Assembly: GCA_902778535.1 (NCBI GenBank)
Contig: CACYYG010000025.1
Location: forward strand, 1 to 64,000
Direction of reading: 5' to 3'
DNA length: 64,000 nucleotides
From: an uncultured Prevotellaceae bacterium
Lineage (GTDB): Bacteria; Bacteroidota; Bacteroidia; Bacteroidales; Bacteroidaceae
The notes under the pieces were generated by a model. It ran no database searches, was not told where the DNA came from, and saw nothing but the letters and a program-made list of their open reading frames with translations. A program made the position numbers and the translations under genes. Each line of letters opens with the position of its first letter. The stretch's first letter is position 1. Shown here piece after piece: positions 9,601-18,332 of this stretch.

Positions 9601-9714
9601 AACAAGTTCAACGAAGGCACCTATACGCTCAGCGGTACTCGCGTCAGCAGCGCACATCGTGGTCTGATTATTGTCCGCATGAGCGATGGAACAGTCAAAA
9701 AGGTAGTTAAATAA
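6694..9714 (+). CDS. Large secreted GLUG-like repeat protein with T9SS-like C-terminus (copy 1)
   Basis: A 1006-aa protein with signal peptide MKKNLLITLLCAVGALWSNEAQA and three modules of ~300 aa. Each opens with a motif like YQIATAQDLVDFSAIV followed by ADIDMT/DIDLKG, then FDGQGH, then GLUG-like repeats (GGIAGG, ENCGN, NCYNAG), consistent with a beta-helix. Modules are joined by CxxCG linkers (GICTVCGEVD ~res 328; ICSVCGARI ~res 655). The C-terminus (GTYTLSGTRVSSAHRGLIIV, then a Lys-rich end) resembles the short Prevotella type IX secretion domain. A cell-surface role, perhaps in binding glycan, is inferred from the flanking GH31 and SusE/F-like genes. A paralogue lies at 11892. Confidence 0.7.
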   Translation: MKKNLLITLLCAVGALWSNEAQALEQKDGVYQIATAQDLVDFSAIVAGGEQAANAVLTANIDMTPVEGFTPIGSVATPYKGTFDGQEHIISNLYINLPEQEYVGLFGVLNNGAYIKNVVMDELCEINGKCFVGGIAGGTNGGGTVTFENCGNAGMVGAQEQNAAGIIGVSMGSQCGIRLIRCFNVGGVAGARESAALCGWVGDNGSEITNCYNAGWVSGVDGTNYLWRNGNGKGTGNYDSYGAQGEAISDNPLDLESGMVAYKMNGNQSENVIWYQTLGADRFPVPFASHGVVYAVGDLNCDGSSKGGETTFSNSNESNRDPHQFTKGICTVCGEVDVDYLAHDDGFYTLTNADDLAWFAALVNHGHKKVNARLGADIDFTSYTQQDVMIGGDAYAANENDDKMAFEGGIFDGQGHTITINYNVSYDGVALFKVVRDANIRNLMVKGAIESTERFIGGLGYVSRGNSTFENIIVDVDITGSYAGDATDGGFFAVCHEYATFRNCAFIGSMIAPDSEGSAAIIGYAHGSVETKIENCYVAAREMILTGNSTLLARHVDNRINCYFTDNVLYNDDAATMVAQETLATGELCFLINKGGNTDAWRQNLGQDAYPVPFADHAMVYANGGEYCDGTMKPDITYSNTEGDIVRDEHQYANDICSVCGARIIRNVQQLLALADAVNKGEETRFIAVDMVEDIDLKGINGFEGIGTRYDEETGEVNEEGNPIMQDVKHPFNGIFDGHGHKVSNMLIDVQAGNKGFIGFIQAGSTVKNLIVDNTCEIYSIGWSAGIVGASTGKGTLTIENCGNEALVNVGVDGPNGAGILGVNDRSEATVRIINCYNTGDIIGQRECGAISGWLGDNFEVVNCYNSGIVAPEAVDGIRTFARYNGGDGDTRFVNCFEVAGTQVQAAEFDDVASGKLCYDLNQGAGTTVFYQTLGTDEHPILDATHGIVIMKDGQYVNGEEDAIETVTVNKFNEGTYTLSGTRVSSAHRGLIIVRMSDGTVKKVVK

Positions 9715-9739
9715 GGTTAGTTAGTAATTGTTAGTAAGG

Positions 9740-11863
9740 ATGACTTTGAGAAAAGGTTTTTTATGTTTCGGTCTGGCCATCGCTGTAAAAGCGGTGGCCC
9801 AGACAGCTTTTCTTACGGCTGACAGCGTCGCTGTGTTTTATCCCAAAGACTACGATGCCACTCAGCACCAGCCGTCGCCTATTTTCATACACGAGCTAAC
9901 ACCCCTCTCACCTCTTACCTCTCACCACTCACCTCTCACCCCTGTGTTCACGAGCACCGCCGATGGCCACAGCATCGCCACCATTCATGTGGGCAGCGAT
10001 GTCGACCTCTACGGCACGGGCGAGGTGACAGGTCCTTTGCGCCGCAACGGACGCACCATCAGCCTTTGGAACGTCGACACGCCGGCATACGGTGTTGACG
10101 GTGGCTCACATCTCTATCAGAGTCACCCCTGGGTGATGGGGCTGCGTCCCGACGGCACCGCCTTCGGCATCATTGCCGACAACACCTGGAAACAAACCAT
10201 CACCACCTCCGACAATGTTGTCTTCGACAGCGAGGGTCCAGCCTTCCGCGTCGTCATCATCGAGCGTGAGAGTCCTCAGGCAGTGATGCAGGCACTCGTC
10301 AACCTGACCGGCACGATGGAGCTGCCGCCACTGTGGGCTTTGGGTTATCAGCAGTGCCGCTTCAGCTATCATCCCGACAGTCGGGTGAAAGAGATTGCCG
10401 ACCTGTTGCGCCGGCATCGCATCCCTTCCGACGTCATCTGGATGGACATCCACTACATGGACGCCTACAAGATTTTTACCTTCCATCCCAAGGAATTCTC
10501 CGACCCCAAGGGACTGAACGACTATCTGCATGAGAGAAACTTCAAGACCGTCTACATGATTGACCCCGGCGTGAAGGTGGAAGAAGGCTATTTCGTCGAC
10601 GACCAAGGCACAGCTGGCGACTACTGGGTGAAAGACCGCGAGGGCAAACCCTACGTCGGCAACGTGTGGCCCGGTCCCTGCCATTTCCCCGACTTCACCC
10701 GTGAAGATGTGCGCACATGGTGGGCCACGCTCTATAAGGACTATATGGCAACGGGCATCGACGGCGTGTGGAACGACATGAACGAGCCATCGGTCTTCGG
10801 CGGTCCCGGCGGCACCATGCCCGTCGACAATCGCCACGAAATGGGCTCGCATCTGCGTTTCCACAACATCTTCGGATTAAATATGGTGAGCGCCAGCCGT
10901 CAGGGACTCTTGCTAGCCAATCCCAATAAGCGCCTGTTCATCCTGTCGCGTTCCAATTTCCTTGGCGGCCACCGCTATGCTGCCACGTGGACTGGCGACA
11001 ATCTCTCTTCTATAGACCAGATGAAACTCAGCGTGCCCATGTCGCTGACGCTCGGACTGAGCGGTCAGCCCTTCAACGGCCCCGACATCGGCGGCTTCTG
11101 CGAGAATGTCAATGCCGAGCTGCTGGCACAGTGGACAGCGATGGGTGTCTATTTCCCCTTCGTGCGCAACCACACCATTGACGGCAGCGTTGACCAGGAG
11201 CCTTGGGCCTTTGGCGAAGAGGTTCTCAACAGCTGTCGCACGGCCATTGAGCGCCGCTACATGCTCATGCCATACGTCTACACCGCTTTCCGCGAGGCCA
11301 GCATCAACGGTATGCCCGTCATGCGACCGCTCTTCATGGCCGACCCAAAGGACCGCACCCTTCGTAGCGAAGACCAGGCTTTCCTCCTTGGCGGCGACCT
11401 GATGATTACTCCCCGCTGGGCCGAGAACGTAGCCCAGCCCCACAACGGCTCCTGGCAAATTGTCAACCTGTCAAGTATGTCGTCTTTCCACGACGACCTC
11501 CACCAGGCAGAGCTGCGCCAGCGCCCTGGCTCCATCATCCCCATGGCACAGTTAGCTCAGAGCACCGCCGAGCTGCGCACCGACTCGCTCACCCTTCTCG
11601 TCTGTCTCGACACCGACGGCAAAGCCTGCGGACAGGTCTACGAAGACGAGGGCGACGGCTTCAGCTATCGCGATGGCAACTACCTGCTCAGCCGCTTCGA
11701 TGCGACGCTGCAGAAGCGCCTGCTCACCGTGACGATGACTCCTGCCGAAGGCAAGATGTCCGAGACCGACCGCACGCTGCGCATCGGCTACGTAAAGAAC
11801 GGGCGTGTGCAATATTCTGCCTGGCAGCACGGCTGCACGGCTACCCTAAGAATAAAGAACTAA
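9740..11863 (+). CDS. GH31 alpha-glucosidase
   Basis: A 707-aa GH31 enzyme of the classic alpha-glucosidase type, distinct from the two other GH31s here. Signal peptide ends near KAVAQ. Nucleophile D346 in GVWNDMNEPS and acid/base D420 in WTGDN; substrate-site signatures PPLWALGYQQCRFSY and VIWMDIHYMD. It probably releases glucose from alpha-glucans. A five-unit CTCTCAC array (9905-9939) is translated as PLSPLTSHHSPLTP between the N-terminal strands, without breaking the frame. I start at ATG 9740; an upstream TTG at 9728 is possible. It lies between the two GLUG-like proteins. Confidence 0.9.
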   Translation: MTLRKGFLCFGLAIAVKAVAQTAFLTADSVAVFYPKDYDATQHQPSPIFIHELTPLSPLTSHHSPLTPVFTSTADGHSIATIHVGSDVDLYGTGEVTGPLRRNGRTISLWNVDTPAYGVDGGSHLYQSHPWVMGLRPDGTAFGIIADNTWKQTITTSDNVVFDSEGPAFRVVIIERESPQAVMQALVNLTGTMELPPLWALGYQQCRFSYHPDSRVKEIADLLRRHRIPSDVIWMDIHYMDAYKIFTFHPKEFSDPKGLNDYLHERNFKTVYMIDPGVKVEEGYFVDDQGTAGDYWVKDREGKPYVGNVWPGPCHFPDFTREDVRTWWATLYKDYMATGIDGVWNDMNEPSVFGGPGGTMPVDNRHEMGSHLRFHNIFGLNMVSASRQGLLLANPNKRLFILSRSNFLGGHRYAATWTGDNLSSIDQMKLSVPMSLTLGLSGQPFNGPDIGGFCENVNAELLAQWTAMGVYFPFVRNHTIDGSVDQEPWAFGEEVLNSCRTAIERRYMLMPYVYTAFREASINGMPVMRPLFMADPKDRTLRSEDQAFLLGGDLMITPRWAENVAQPHNGSWQIVNLSSMSSFHDDLHQAELRQRPGSIIPMAQLAQSTAELRTDSLTLLVCLDTDGKACGQVYEDEGDGFSYRDGNYLLSRFDATLQKRLLTVTMTPAEGKMSETDRTLRIGYVKNGRVQYSAWQHGCTATLRIKN
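9905..9939 (+). repeat. CTCTCAC heptamer array inside GH31 gene
   Basis: Five 7-nt units: CTCTCAC, CTCTTAC, CTCTCAC, CACTCAC, CTCTCAC. It is translated in frame as a Ser/Pro/Leu/Thr-rich insertion. The same heptamer recurs at 16722-16749 and 46897-46988. Confidence 0.8.
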
Positions 11864-11891
11864 ATACCTCATTAACTAAACAACAACTATT

Positions 11892-14780
11892 ATGAACAAG
11901 AAATTTACATCACTGCTTGCACTGGCACTATGCTGTCTGACAAGCACCAGTGCCTTGGCGCTGGAGAAGAATGACCAGGGCGCCTATCAGATTGGCAATG
12001 CCGCCGATCTCACTGCATTTGCCCAAATCGTTAACGAAGGCGAGAACAACGCCAACGCTGTTCTTACAGCCGATATTGACATGACTGACGTAGAATGGAC
12101 GCCCATTGGCACCGACGGAAGCCGTTACATTGGCTCATTCGACGGCCAATACTACACCATCGACAATCTGAAGATCGAGGGTGGCGAGAAAATCGGCATC
12201 TTCGGTGTGGTCGACGGCGGCTGCGTCATCAAGAACCTCATCGCCGGCCCCGGAAACGAAGTGAAGGGCGCTGCCATGATTGGCGGCATCATCGGAGCCT
12301 GCGACGGCTCAGGATGGGTAGAGTTGCAGAACGTGGGCCATGAGGGCTACGTCGAGGGCACGGGTGCAAACTGCTGTGCCATCATCGGCGTGGTGATGAA
12401 TGGCGGCCCTGCCACTCGCATTCTCGACTGCTACAACACTGGCGACATCAAGGGTGGCTGGGAGAGTGCCATCATCACAGGATGGTTTGGCGGCCATGGC
12501 AGCGTTGAAGTGAAAGGGTTCTGGAATACAGGCAATGTGCTTGGTGGTCAGGACGGTAGCAACTCACTGTGGCGCAACGGCTCGGGCATCACCACTGAGC
12601 GCATCTTCCACCTCTATAACGATCAGGGTGCAACGGTCATCGCCGACGGCGACCTCACCTCAGGCAAACTGGCCTACGCCCTTAACGGCAATAAGGATGC
12701 CGGCGTGTGGCGCCAGAATCTGGAGGGTGACAACAAGGACGCACAGCCCACTTTCCTGCCCTCGCATGCTCTGGTCTATGCCAACGGTGTCCTGCTATGC
12801 GACGGCATCACCCCGAAGGAAGGCTCTGAGCTGACCTTCTCGAACACCGAGGGCAGTTCTGTCGACGACCACAACTTTGTCGGCGGCTTCTGCGATGTCT
12901 GCGGCCTTTGGCAGGACGATTTCATGGAAGCCGATGCCGACGGCTACTTCAACATTGCCGACGGCGCCCAGCTCAACTGGTTTGCCTATCTCGTCAACGT
13001 CAAGGGTGAAGGCGCCAGCAATGCCCTGCTGACTGCCGACATCGACATGAAGGGCCTGAGCTTCACCCCCATCGGTCAGGACAACAGGGACTATAAAGGC
13101 CACTTCAACGGTCAGGGTCACCGCATCCTCAATCTCGTCACCAATGCCGACAAGCACAACCAGGCGCTCTTCGGACAGGCTGTAGACGGCGCTATCATCG
13201 AGAACATCATCATCGACCAGTCTTGTGTCATGAAGGGAACGGCCTTCACCGCCGGCATCCTTGGCCATGTGTGGGGCGACGGCGTCATCGTGCGCAACTG
13301 CGGCAACGAGGCCGACATCATAGGCTCGGCACAGAACAGCGCCGGCATCGTGGGCTGCTCTGAGAAGATTGTCCACATCAGCAACTGCTACAACACCGGC
13401 AGCATTAGCGGCAGCCATGAGAACGCAGGCATCTGCGCTTGGATGGGTTCCAGCGAGTCAACCATCAGCAACTGCTTCAGCACTGCCACCAACATCGATG
13501 GTGCAGCTATGTGGCGCAGAGACGATGTGAAGAGCGAGAACATCTACAACATTGAGGGTCTGCAGGGCACTGCCTTCACGCTCGAAGATATGGCTGACGG
13601 CAAGCTTGCCTACATGCTCAACGGCAACAAGAGCACTGACGTGGAATGGTATCAGGTGCTCGGTGCAGGGGCTGACGACCATCCCATGCCCTTCGGCTCG
13701 GCTGTGGTCTATGCCAACGGCACACTGCAGTGCGACGGCATCACGCCCGTTGAGGGTGGTGAGCTGACCTTCTCGAACACCGAGGGCAGCACGGTGCTTG
13801 ACCACAACTATACAGAGGGCTTCTGCGACAACTGCAACGCCCCGCAGCCCGACTACCTCACGGCCAACGCCGACGGTTTCTTCGAACTGGCCAATGGCAA
13901 GCAGCTCGTATGGTTTGCTCACTATGCTTCCAAGCTCGACCAGCAGGCTAACGCCCTGCTCACTGCCGACATCGACATGAAGGGCATCAGCGACTATCCT
14001 GGCATCGGCTTCGGCGGCAAGGCTTTCGGCGGCACGCTCGACGGACAGACGCACATCATCAGCAACCTGACGATGGATATGCCCGAAGAGGACAATGTGG
14101 GCCTCGTGCGTGAAATCACTGCAGGAGCCACCGTTAAGAACATCACCACCGACTATACCTGCTATTTCAAGGGCAAGAAGTTTGCTGCTGCCTTCGTTGG
14201 CCATGCCGGCGGCAGCGGTACTGCACAGCTGGAGCAATTAGGCAACGAGGCTTACGTGGAGACTGTCGACCAGAATGCCGGCGGCATCGTGGGCTGCAAC
14301 ACCTCTGGCAATCTGAAGCTGACGCTCCTCAACTGCTACAACGCAGGCACCATCACCTCTGGCTGGGAGGCTGGCGGCTTGTCGGGATGGCTGGGCAACG
14401 ATGCCATCACTACCAACTGCTACAACATGGGATTGGTGGTCAACGGCGAGTCCTTCGCACGCGGCAACAACATCCAGATTACCAACTGCTTCGACCCCGT
14501 CACCAACTGGCCCGCTCTGCCGGCAAGCCCCATCGAGGACTTCACCAACGGTACCGTCTACAACGCCCTGAGCCAGGCTGCTCCCGGCATCTGGTACCTC
14601 AGCGAAGAGGACTTCGGTCACCCCGTGCTCTACAACACCGGCATCACCACAGGCATCATCGACGTAAAACGTGAAACAACAACCAATAACCTTTACTTCG
14701 ACCTGCAGGGCCGCCGCTATCATTCAGAATTACAGAAGAAGGGCCTTTACATTGTCAATGGCCGCAAAGTCATCAAGTAA
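11892..14780 (+). CDS. Large secreted GLUG-like repeat protein with T9SS-like C-terminus (copy 2)
   Basis: A 962-aa paralogue of the protein at 6694. Signal peptide ending TSTSALA, then three modules, each opening with a version of YQIGNAADLTAFAQIV and LTADIDM. Linkers carry CxxC motifs (GFCDVCG ~res 332; GFCDNCNAP ~res 644), possibly small metal or disulphide knots. GLUG-like repeats include GGIIGACDGSGWV and NCYNTGSISG. The C-terminus FDLQGRRYHS then KKGLYIVNGRKVIK is a clear short T9SS-type sorting domain. It probably sits on the cell surface with the GH31 and SusE/F-like products. Function unknown. The next gene starts 1 nt after its stop. Confidence 0.72.
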   Translation: MNKKFTSLLALALCCLTSTSALALEKNDQGAYQIGNAADLTAFAQIVNEGENNANAVLTADIDMTDVEWTPIGTDGSRYIGSFDGQYYTIDNLKIEGGEKIGIFGVVDGGCVIKNLIAGPGNEVKGAAMIGGIIGACDGSGWVELQNVGHEGYVEGTGANCCAIIGVVMNGGPATRILDCYNTGDIKGGWESAIITGWFGGHGSVEVKGFWNTGNVLGGQDGSNSLWRNGSGITTERIFHLYNDQGATVIADGDLTSGKLAYALNGNKDAGVWRQNLEGDNKDAQPTFLPSHALVYANGVLLCDGITPKEGSELTFSNTEGSSVDDHNFVGGFCDVCGLWQDDFMEADADGYFNIADGAQLNWFAYLVNVKGEGASNALLTADIDMKGLSFTPIGQDNRDYKGHFNGQGHRILNLVTNADKHNQALFGQAVDGAIIENIIIDQSCVMKGTAFTAGILGHVWGDGVIVRNCGNEADIIGSAQNSAGIVGCSEKIVHISNCYNTGSISGSHENAGICAWMGSSESTISNCFSTATNIDGAAMWRRDDVKSENIYNIEGLQGTAFTLEDMADGKLAYMLNGNKSTDVEWYQVLGAGADDHPMPFGSAVVYANGTLQCDGITPVEGGELTFSNTEGSTVLDHNYTEGFCDNCNAPQPDYLTANADGFFELANGKQLVWFAHYASKLDQQANALLTADIDMKGISDYPGIGFGGKAFGGTLDGQTHIISNLTMDMPEEDNVGLVREITAGATVKNITTDYTCYFKGKKFAAAFVGHAGGSGTAQLEQLGNEAYVETVDQNAGGIVGCNTSGNLKLTLLNCYNAGTITSGWEAGGLSGWLGNDAITTNCYNMGLVVNGESFARGNNIQITNCFDPVTNWPALPASPIEDFTNGTVYNALSQAAPGIWYLSEEDFGHPVLYNTGITTGIIDVKRETTTNNLYFDLQGRRYHSELQKKGLYIVNGRKVIK

Positions 14781-14781
14781 G

Positions 14782-17196
14782 ATGAAGAGAATCCTTTCAT
14801 TGCTCACCCTGCTGACAGCCGCCTTTGTGCAGCTGTTGGCAGACGAGGCAACCATCAACCCACAGGCCAGTCCCGAAGCCATCGTGACTTCGGGACGGGC
14901 CCGTTTCACCGTCCTCACGCCACAGATGATACGCATTCAGTGGAGCACGAGGCAGAACTTCGAAGACAGGGCCACGTTTGCCGTCGTCAACCGCAACCTG
15001 CCCGTGCCCTCGTTTACCACTCGCGAGGAAGACGGCTACCTTTACATTCAGACCGAGGCGCTCACCCTGCGCTACAAAGTGGGCTCAACCATCAGTCCGC
15101 TGATGAAATCGCCCAACAACCTCAGCATCACCATGCCGCTGAATGGCCACGATGTGGTGTGGTATCCAGGAAAGGAGGATGCCCTCAACCTGAAGGGCAC
15201 ACGGCGCACCCTCGACGGCGGCAGCGGCGACAACTACCGCCCCGACATGGAGGATGGCATCATCTCGCGTGCAGGATGGGCCGTCATCGACGAGTCGCCG
15301 AAGACAAAACGCGGCGACGGCTCCACCACCTTCGCCTTCGACGGACAGGTGGACGGCATCGACTGGCTGGCTGAGCCGGCCGACAAAAACGCCTATGACT
15401 GGTATTTCATGGGCTACGGACACGACTATAAAAACGCCATTGGCGACTACATAAAGATTGCAGGACGGCAGCCCATGCCGCCACTCTACGCACTCGGCTA
15501 CTGGTACAGCAAATACCAGCGCTATTCGCAGCAGGACTTCCTCAACCTGGCCAACGAAATCAGGCGCAACAACATTCCCATCGACGTGATGATCATGGAC
15601 ATGGACTGGCACTTAGACGGCTGGACGGGCTGGACCTGGAACAAGCAGCTCATTCCCAACCCCGAGGGACTGATCAACTGGATGCACAATCAGGGGTTGA
15701 AGGTGAGCCTCAACCTCCACCCTGCCGACGGCGTGGCAAGCTATGAAGACCACTACAGCGAAATCAGCGCCGCCACAGGACTCAGCGAGAACGGCCGCGT
15801 GCCCTGGAAACTGGAAGACCCCACCTTCTATCGCGCCATGTTCCAGTACATCATCCGCGAGCGCGAGAAGCAGGGCGTCGACTTCTGGTGGCTCGACTGG
15901 CAGCAGAACCTCACCAGCAACTATACCGACGGCCTCGGCGAGACATTCTGGTGCAACCACGTCTTCTACAACGACATGCGCCTCAACCGCACCGACCGCC
16001 GACCGCTCATCTTCCACCGCTGGGGCGGACTGGGCAGCCACCGCTACCCTATCGGCTTCTCAGGCGACACCTACGGCACCTTCGGCTCACTGGCCTTCCA
16101 GCCCTACTTCACGGCTACCGCCTCCAACGTGTGCTTCGGCTATTGGGGACACGACATCGGCGGACACCTGCAGATAGGCGACAAGAATCCCGAGCTCATG
16201 CTGCGCTGGCTGCAGTACGGCGCCTTCTCCCCCATCTTCCGCACCCACGGCGCCAGCCAGGCAGGCAACGAGCGCCGCATCTGGAAATACGACAACTTCC
16301 CCCTGCTGCTCGACGTGTGCAACCTGCGCTATCAGCTCATGCCCTACATCTACACCGCCGCGCGTCAGGCCTACGACACGGGCATCGGCATCTGCCGTCC
16401 GCTCTACTATGAGTGGCCCGAGGAGAATGAGGCCTACCGCCGTGAGGGCGAGTATATGTTTGGCGACAACATCCTCGTCTCGCCCATCGTTACTGCTGCC
16501 GACGCCGACGGCACCACCTGGCATCAGACGTGGCTGCCCGAGGGCGAGTGGTACGACGTGTGCCAGCAGCAGCTGGTCAGCGGCAACCGGGTCATCAGCC
16601 GCAACTATCTGCCCGAGGAGATTCCCTGGTTCATCAAGGCCGGAGCCGTCATTCCCTGCAATCCTCCCGTCAGCAACCTCAAGACACGTCCTGACAAGAT
16701 GGTACTGATGGTGACACCCTCCTCTCACCTCTCACCTCTCACCTCTCACCTCTACGAAGACGAAGGCGACACCGAGGCCTACAAGGACGGTGCCTACACC
16801 ATGACCGAGTTCTCCGTCGCTTCGACCGCCGACGGCCGCGAGCTCACCATCGGCCCCGCCGTGGGCAGCTTCGAGGGCCAGCCCGCAGAGCGCGCCTATC
16901 AGGTAGTGTTCCTCGGCCAGAGTAAAGCACCCGCAACAGCCACCGTCAACGGCCAGCCCACTACCGACTGGAGCTACGACGAGCCGTCGGGCCATGTCAC
17001 CGTCAACGTTCCTGCCACATCGTGCAGCCAGCCCACGGTCGTTGCCATCAGCCAGACAGCACTGGGCATCAAGGACATTGAACAGGCAACATTCAACACT
17101 GAACAATTTGCCTACGACCTGCAAGGGCGTCGTGTGCAATCTGCAAAGTCAAAGGGTATCTATATCGTTAACGGCAAAAAAACTGTTCTCCAATGA
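14782..17196 (+). CDS. Glycoside hydrolase family 31 enzyme (copy 2) with T9SS-like C-terminus
   Basis: An 804-aa paralogue of the GH31 at 3699, with the same core signatures (PPLYALGYWYSKYQRY; nucleophile D372 in FWWLDWQQN; acid/base D429 in GFSGDTY). It differs by a C-terminal tail FAYDLQGRRVQS then KGIYIVNGKKTV, a type IX secretion domain that copy 1 lacks, so this copy is likely exported to the surface. A run of four exact CTCTCAC heptamers (16722-16749) encodes [10 protein letters not shown] in the C-terminal domain. The start at 14782 follows the previous stop by 1 nt and gives signal peptide MKRILSLLTLLTAAFVQLLA. Its stop overlaps the next ATG. Confidence 0.9.
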   Translation: MKRILSLLTLLTAAFVQLLADEATINPQASPEAIVTSGRARFTVLTPQMIRIQWSTRQNFEDRATFAVVNRNLPVPSFTTREEDGYLYIQTEALTLRYKVGSTISPLMKSPNNLSITMPLNGHDVVWYPGKEDALNLKGTRRTLDGGSGDNYRPDMEDGIISRAGWAVIDESPKTKRGDGSTTFAFDGQVDGIDWLAEPADKNAYDWYFMGYGHDYKNAIGDYIKIAGRQPMPPLYALGYWYSKYQRYSQQDFLNLANEIRRNNIPIDVMIMDMDWHLDGWTGWTWNKQLIPNPEGLINWMHNQGLKVSLNLHPADGVASYEDHYSEISAATGLSENGRVPWKLEDPTFYRAMFQYIIREREKQGVDFWWLDWQQNLTSNYTDGLGETFWCNHVFYNDMRLNRTDRRPLIFHRWGGLGSHRYPIGFSGDTYGTFGSLAFQPYFTATASNVCFGYWGHDIGGHLQIGDKNPELMLRWLQYGAFSPIFRTHGASQAGNERRIWKYDNFPLLLDVCNLRYQLMPYIYTAARQAYDTGIGICRPLYYEWPEENEAYRREGEYMFGDNILVSPIVTAADADGTTWHQTWLPEGEWYDVCQQQLVSGNRVISRNYLPEEIPWFIKAGAVIPCNPPVSNLKTRPDKMVLMVTPSSHLSPLTSHLYEDEGDTEAYKDGAYTMTEFSVASTADGRELTIGPAVGSFEGQPAERAYQVVFLGQSKAPATATVNGQPTTDWSYDEPSGHVTVNVPATSCSQPTVVAISQTALGIKDIEQATFNTEQFAYDLQGRRVQSAKSKGIYIVNGKKTVLQ
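16722..16749 (+). repeat. CTCTCAC heptamer array inside second GH31 gene
   Basis: Four identical CTCTCAC units followed by CTCTAC, in frame in the C-terminal domain. The paralogue at 3699 reads VPGGDGQTSLYEDEGD at the matching place, so the array ([20 protein letters not shown]) is an insertion relative to it. Confidence 0.8.
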
Positions 17197-17975
17197 AAGG
17201 ATTAGCCATACTCCGCCAGAGTCTATCATTTATCATCTTTTTTCTGTCATTGAGCCCAGCAGCAGCGCAAGACGCCCTCTGGGCCACAGGCAGCGCCGTG
17301 CCCGACGGCACAACCGTGCAGCTCACACGCCGTCCCGACGGCAAGTTCACCTACACCGGCCCGCTCAACGCCGGCAAACTGAAGATTATGACCACCGCCA
17401 CGCCCACCGACGCCACGCAGTATCTCACACCCCAGCAAGCCGACTCCTATCTGGTCAACTACGGGCTCACCTACGTGCTCACCAATGATGCCGGGCGCGA
17501 GGGATGGTACGTATCGTTTCAGGAAGACACCTACCGTTTCATTGTCGACACCGGCAAGCGCACCGTGACGGGCGAGCTGCTGCTGCCTTGGAACGAGCTG
17601 CTCATCGCGGGCAGTGCCATCACCGACGGCGCCGACAACACCGAATGGAAGCGCGACAACATGCTGCCCTTCACCCGTAGCCACGACAATCCCTACGTCT
17701 TCACCTGGGAGGGTTGGCTCGGCCATTTCGACGTGGTGGAGCCCGACCGCTTCAAGCTGGAAGGCCAGATGACGTGGGGACCGCGCGAGCTCCATCCCTA
17801 CGAGCAGGACGAAGACATCCTCACCTCGACGCAGTTCAGGCAGGGCGGCGACGACACCAAGTGGCACGTCTATCAGGAAGGCCGCTACCGCATCACCGTC
17901 GACCTCTTCCACGAAACCATCCGTGCCGAAATCATCGCCAACGCTTCACGAAAGCCCCGCGCCGTCCATCAATAA
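17193..17975 (+). CDS. SusE/SusF-like carbohydrate-binding protein (copy 2)
   Basis: A 260-aa paralogue of the protein at 5955; both share ALWATGSAVPDG/ELWAVGSAVPGG near the N-terminus and a final GRYRITVDL strand. Signal peptide through LSPAAAQ, then two beta-sandwich modules, the second opening ELLIAGSAITDG. No lipobox is seen. The start overlaps the GH31 stop (ATGA), so translation is coupled. It ends the operon. The binding role is inferred from SusE/F-like modules and gene order. Confidence 0.68.
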   Translation: MKGLAILRQSLSFIIFFLSLSPAAAQDALWATGSAVPDGTTVQLTRRPDGKFTYTGPLNAGKLKIMTTATPTDATQYLTPQQADSYLVNYGLTYVLTNDAGREGWYVSFQEDTYRFIVDTGKRTVTGELLLPWNELLIAGSAITDGADNTEWKRDNMLPFTRSHDNPYVFTWEGWLGHFDVVEPDRFKLEGQMTWGPRELHPYEQDEDILTSTQFRQGGDDTKWHVYQEGRYRITVDLFHETIRAEIIANASRKPRAVHQ

Positions 17976-18000
17976 ACCGGACGACCAAAAACGACAAGGC

Positions 18001-18120
18001 CAAAGTGTTTCAACACATCGGCAGCACTTGGAACAAAGTGTTTCAAAAATTTTCTGCCAATGAAACACTTTGTTTCAGCCGTAGAAACACTTTGTTTCTG
18101 CCGCCGAAACAAAGTGTTTC
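18001..18120. repeat. Cluster of GAAACACTTTGTTTC repeats in both orientations
   Basis: Units at 18001-18013, 18031-18046, 18061-18077, 18084-18098 and 18106-18120. The first, second and fifth read AAAGTGTTTC, the third and fourth the complement, so the RNA could fold into alternative hairpins. It lies in the 357-nt gap downstream of the glycan operon. The rest of the gap (18121-18260) shows no gene. Confidence 0.75.
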
Positions 18121-18263
18121 AAGCACAGATACAGTTATAGGTACTGTCGTTTCGCGCAAATAAAACCGATATATTGCTGTCTGCTAAAGCTCGCCGTCGG
18201 TCGGGCATAGGCTTGAAAAACATCAAGCGCTTGTGATAAAATGAAAGAAAAACATTTTTTTCT

Positions 18264-18294
18264 TTTGCCTTTTGAAAGCAAATTAGTACCTTTG
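18264..18294 (+). promoter_or_regulatory. Promoter of XRE-cupin gene
   Basis: TTTG (18264-18267), 19 nt, TACCTTTG (18287-18294). A full consensus match with a leader of about 30 nt. Confidence 0.8.
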
Positions 18295-18332
18295 CGGCCA
18301 ATTGTAAACTTAACACTCAATTCTAGAACTTT

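Noticed and set aside
18001..18120. CRISPR array
   Set aside because: Repeats are short, in alternating orientation with irregular spacing, and no cas genes are near.
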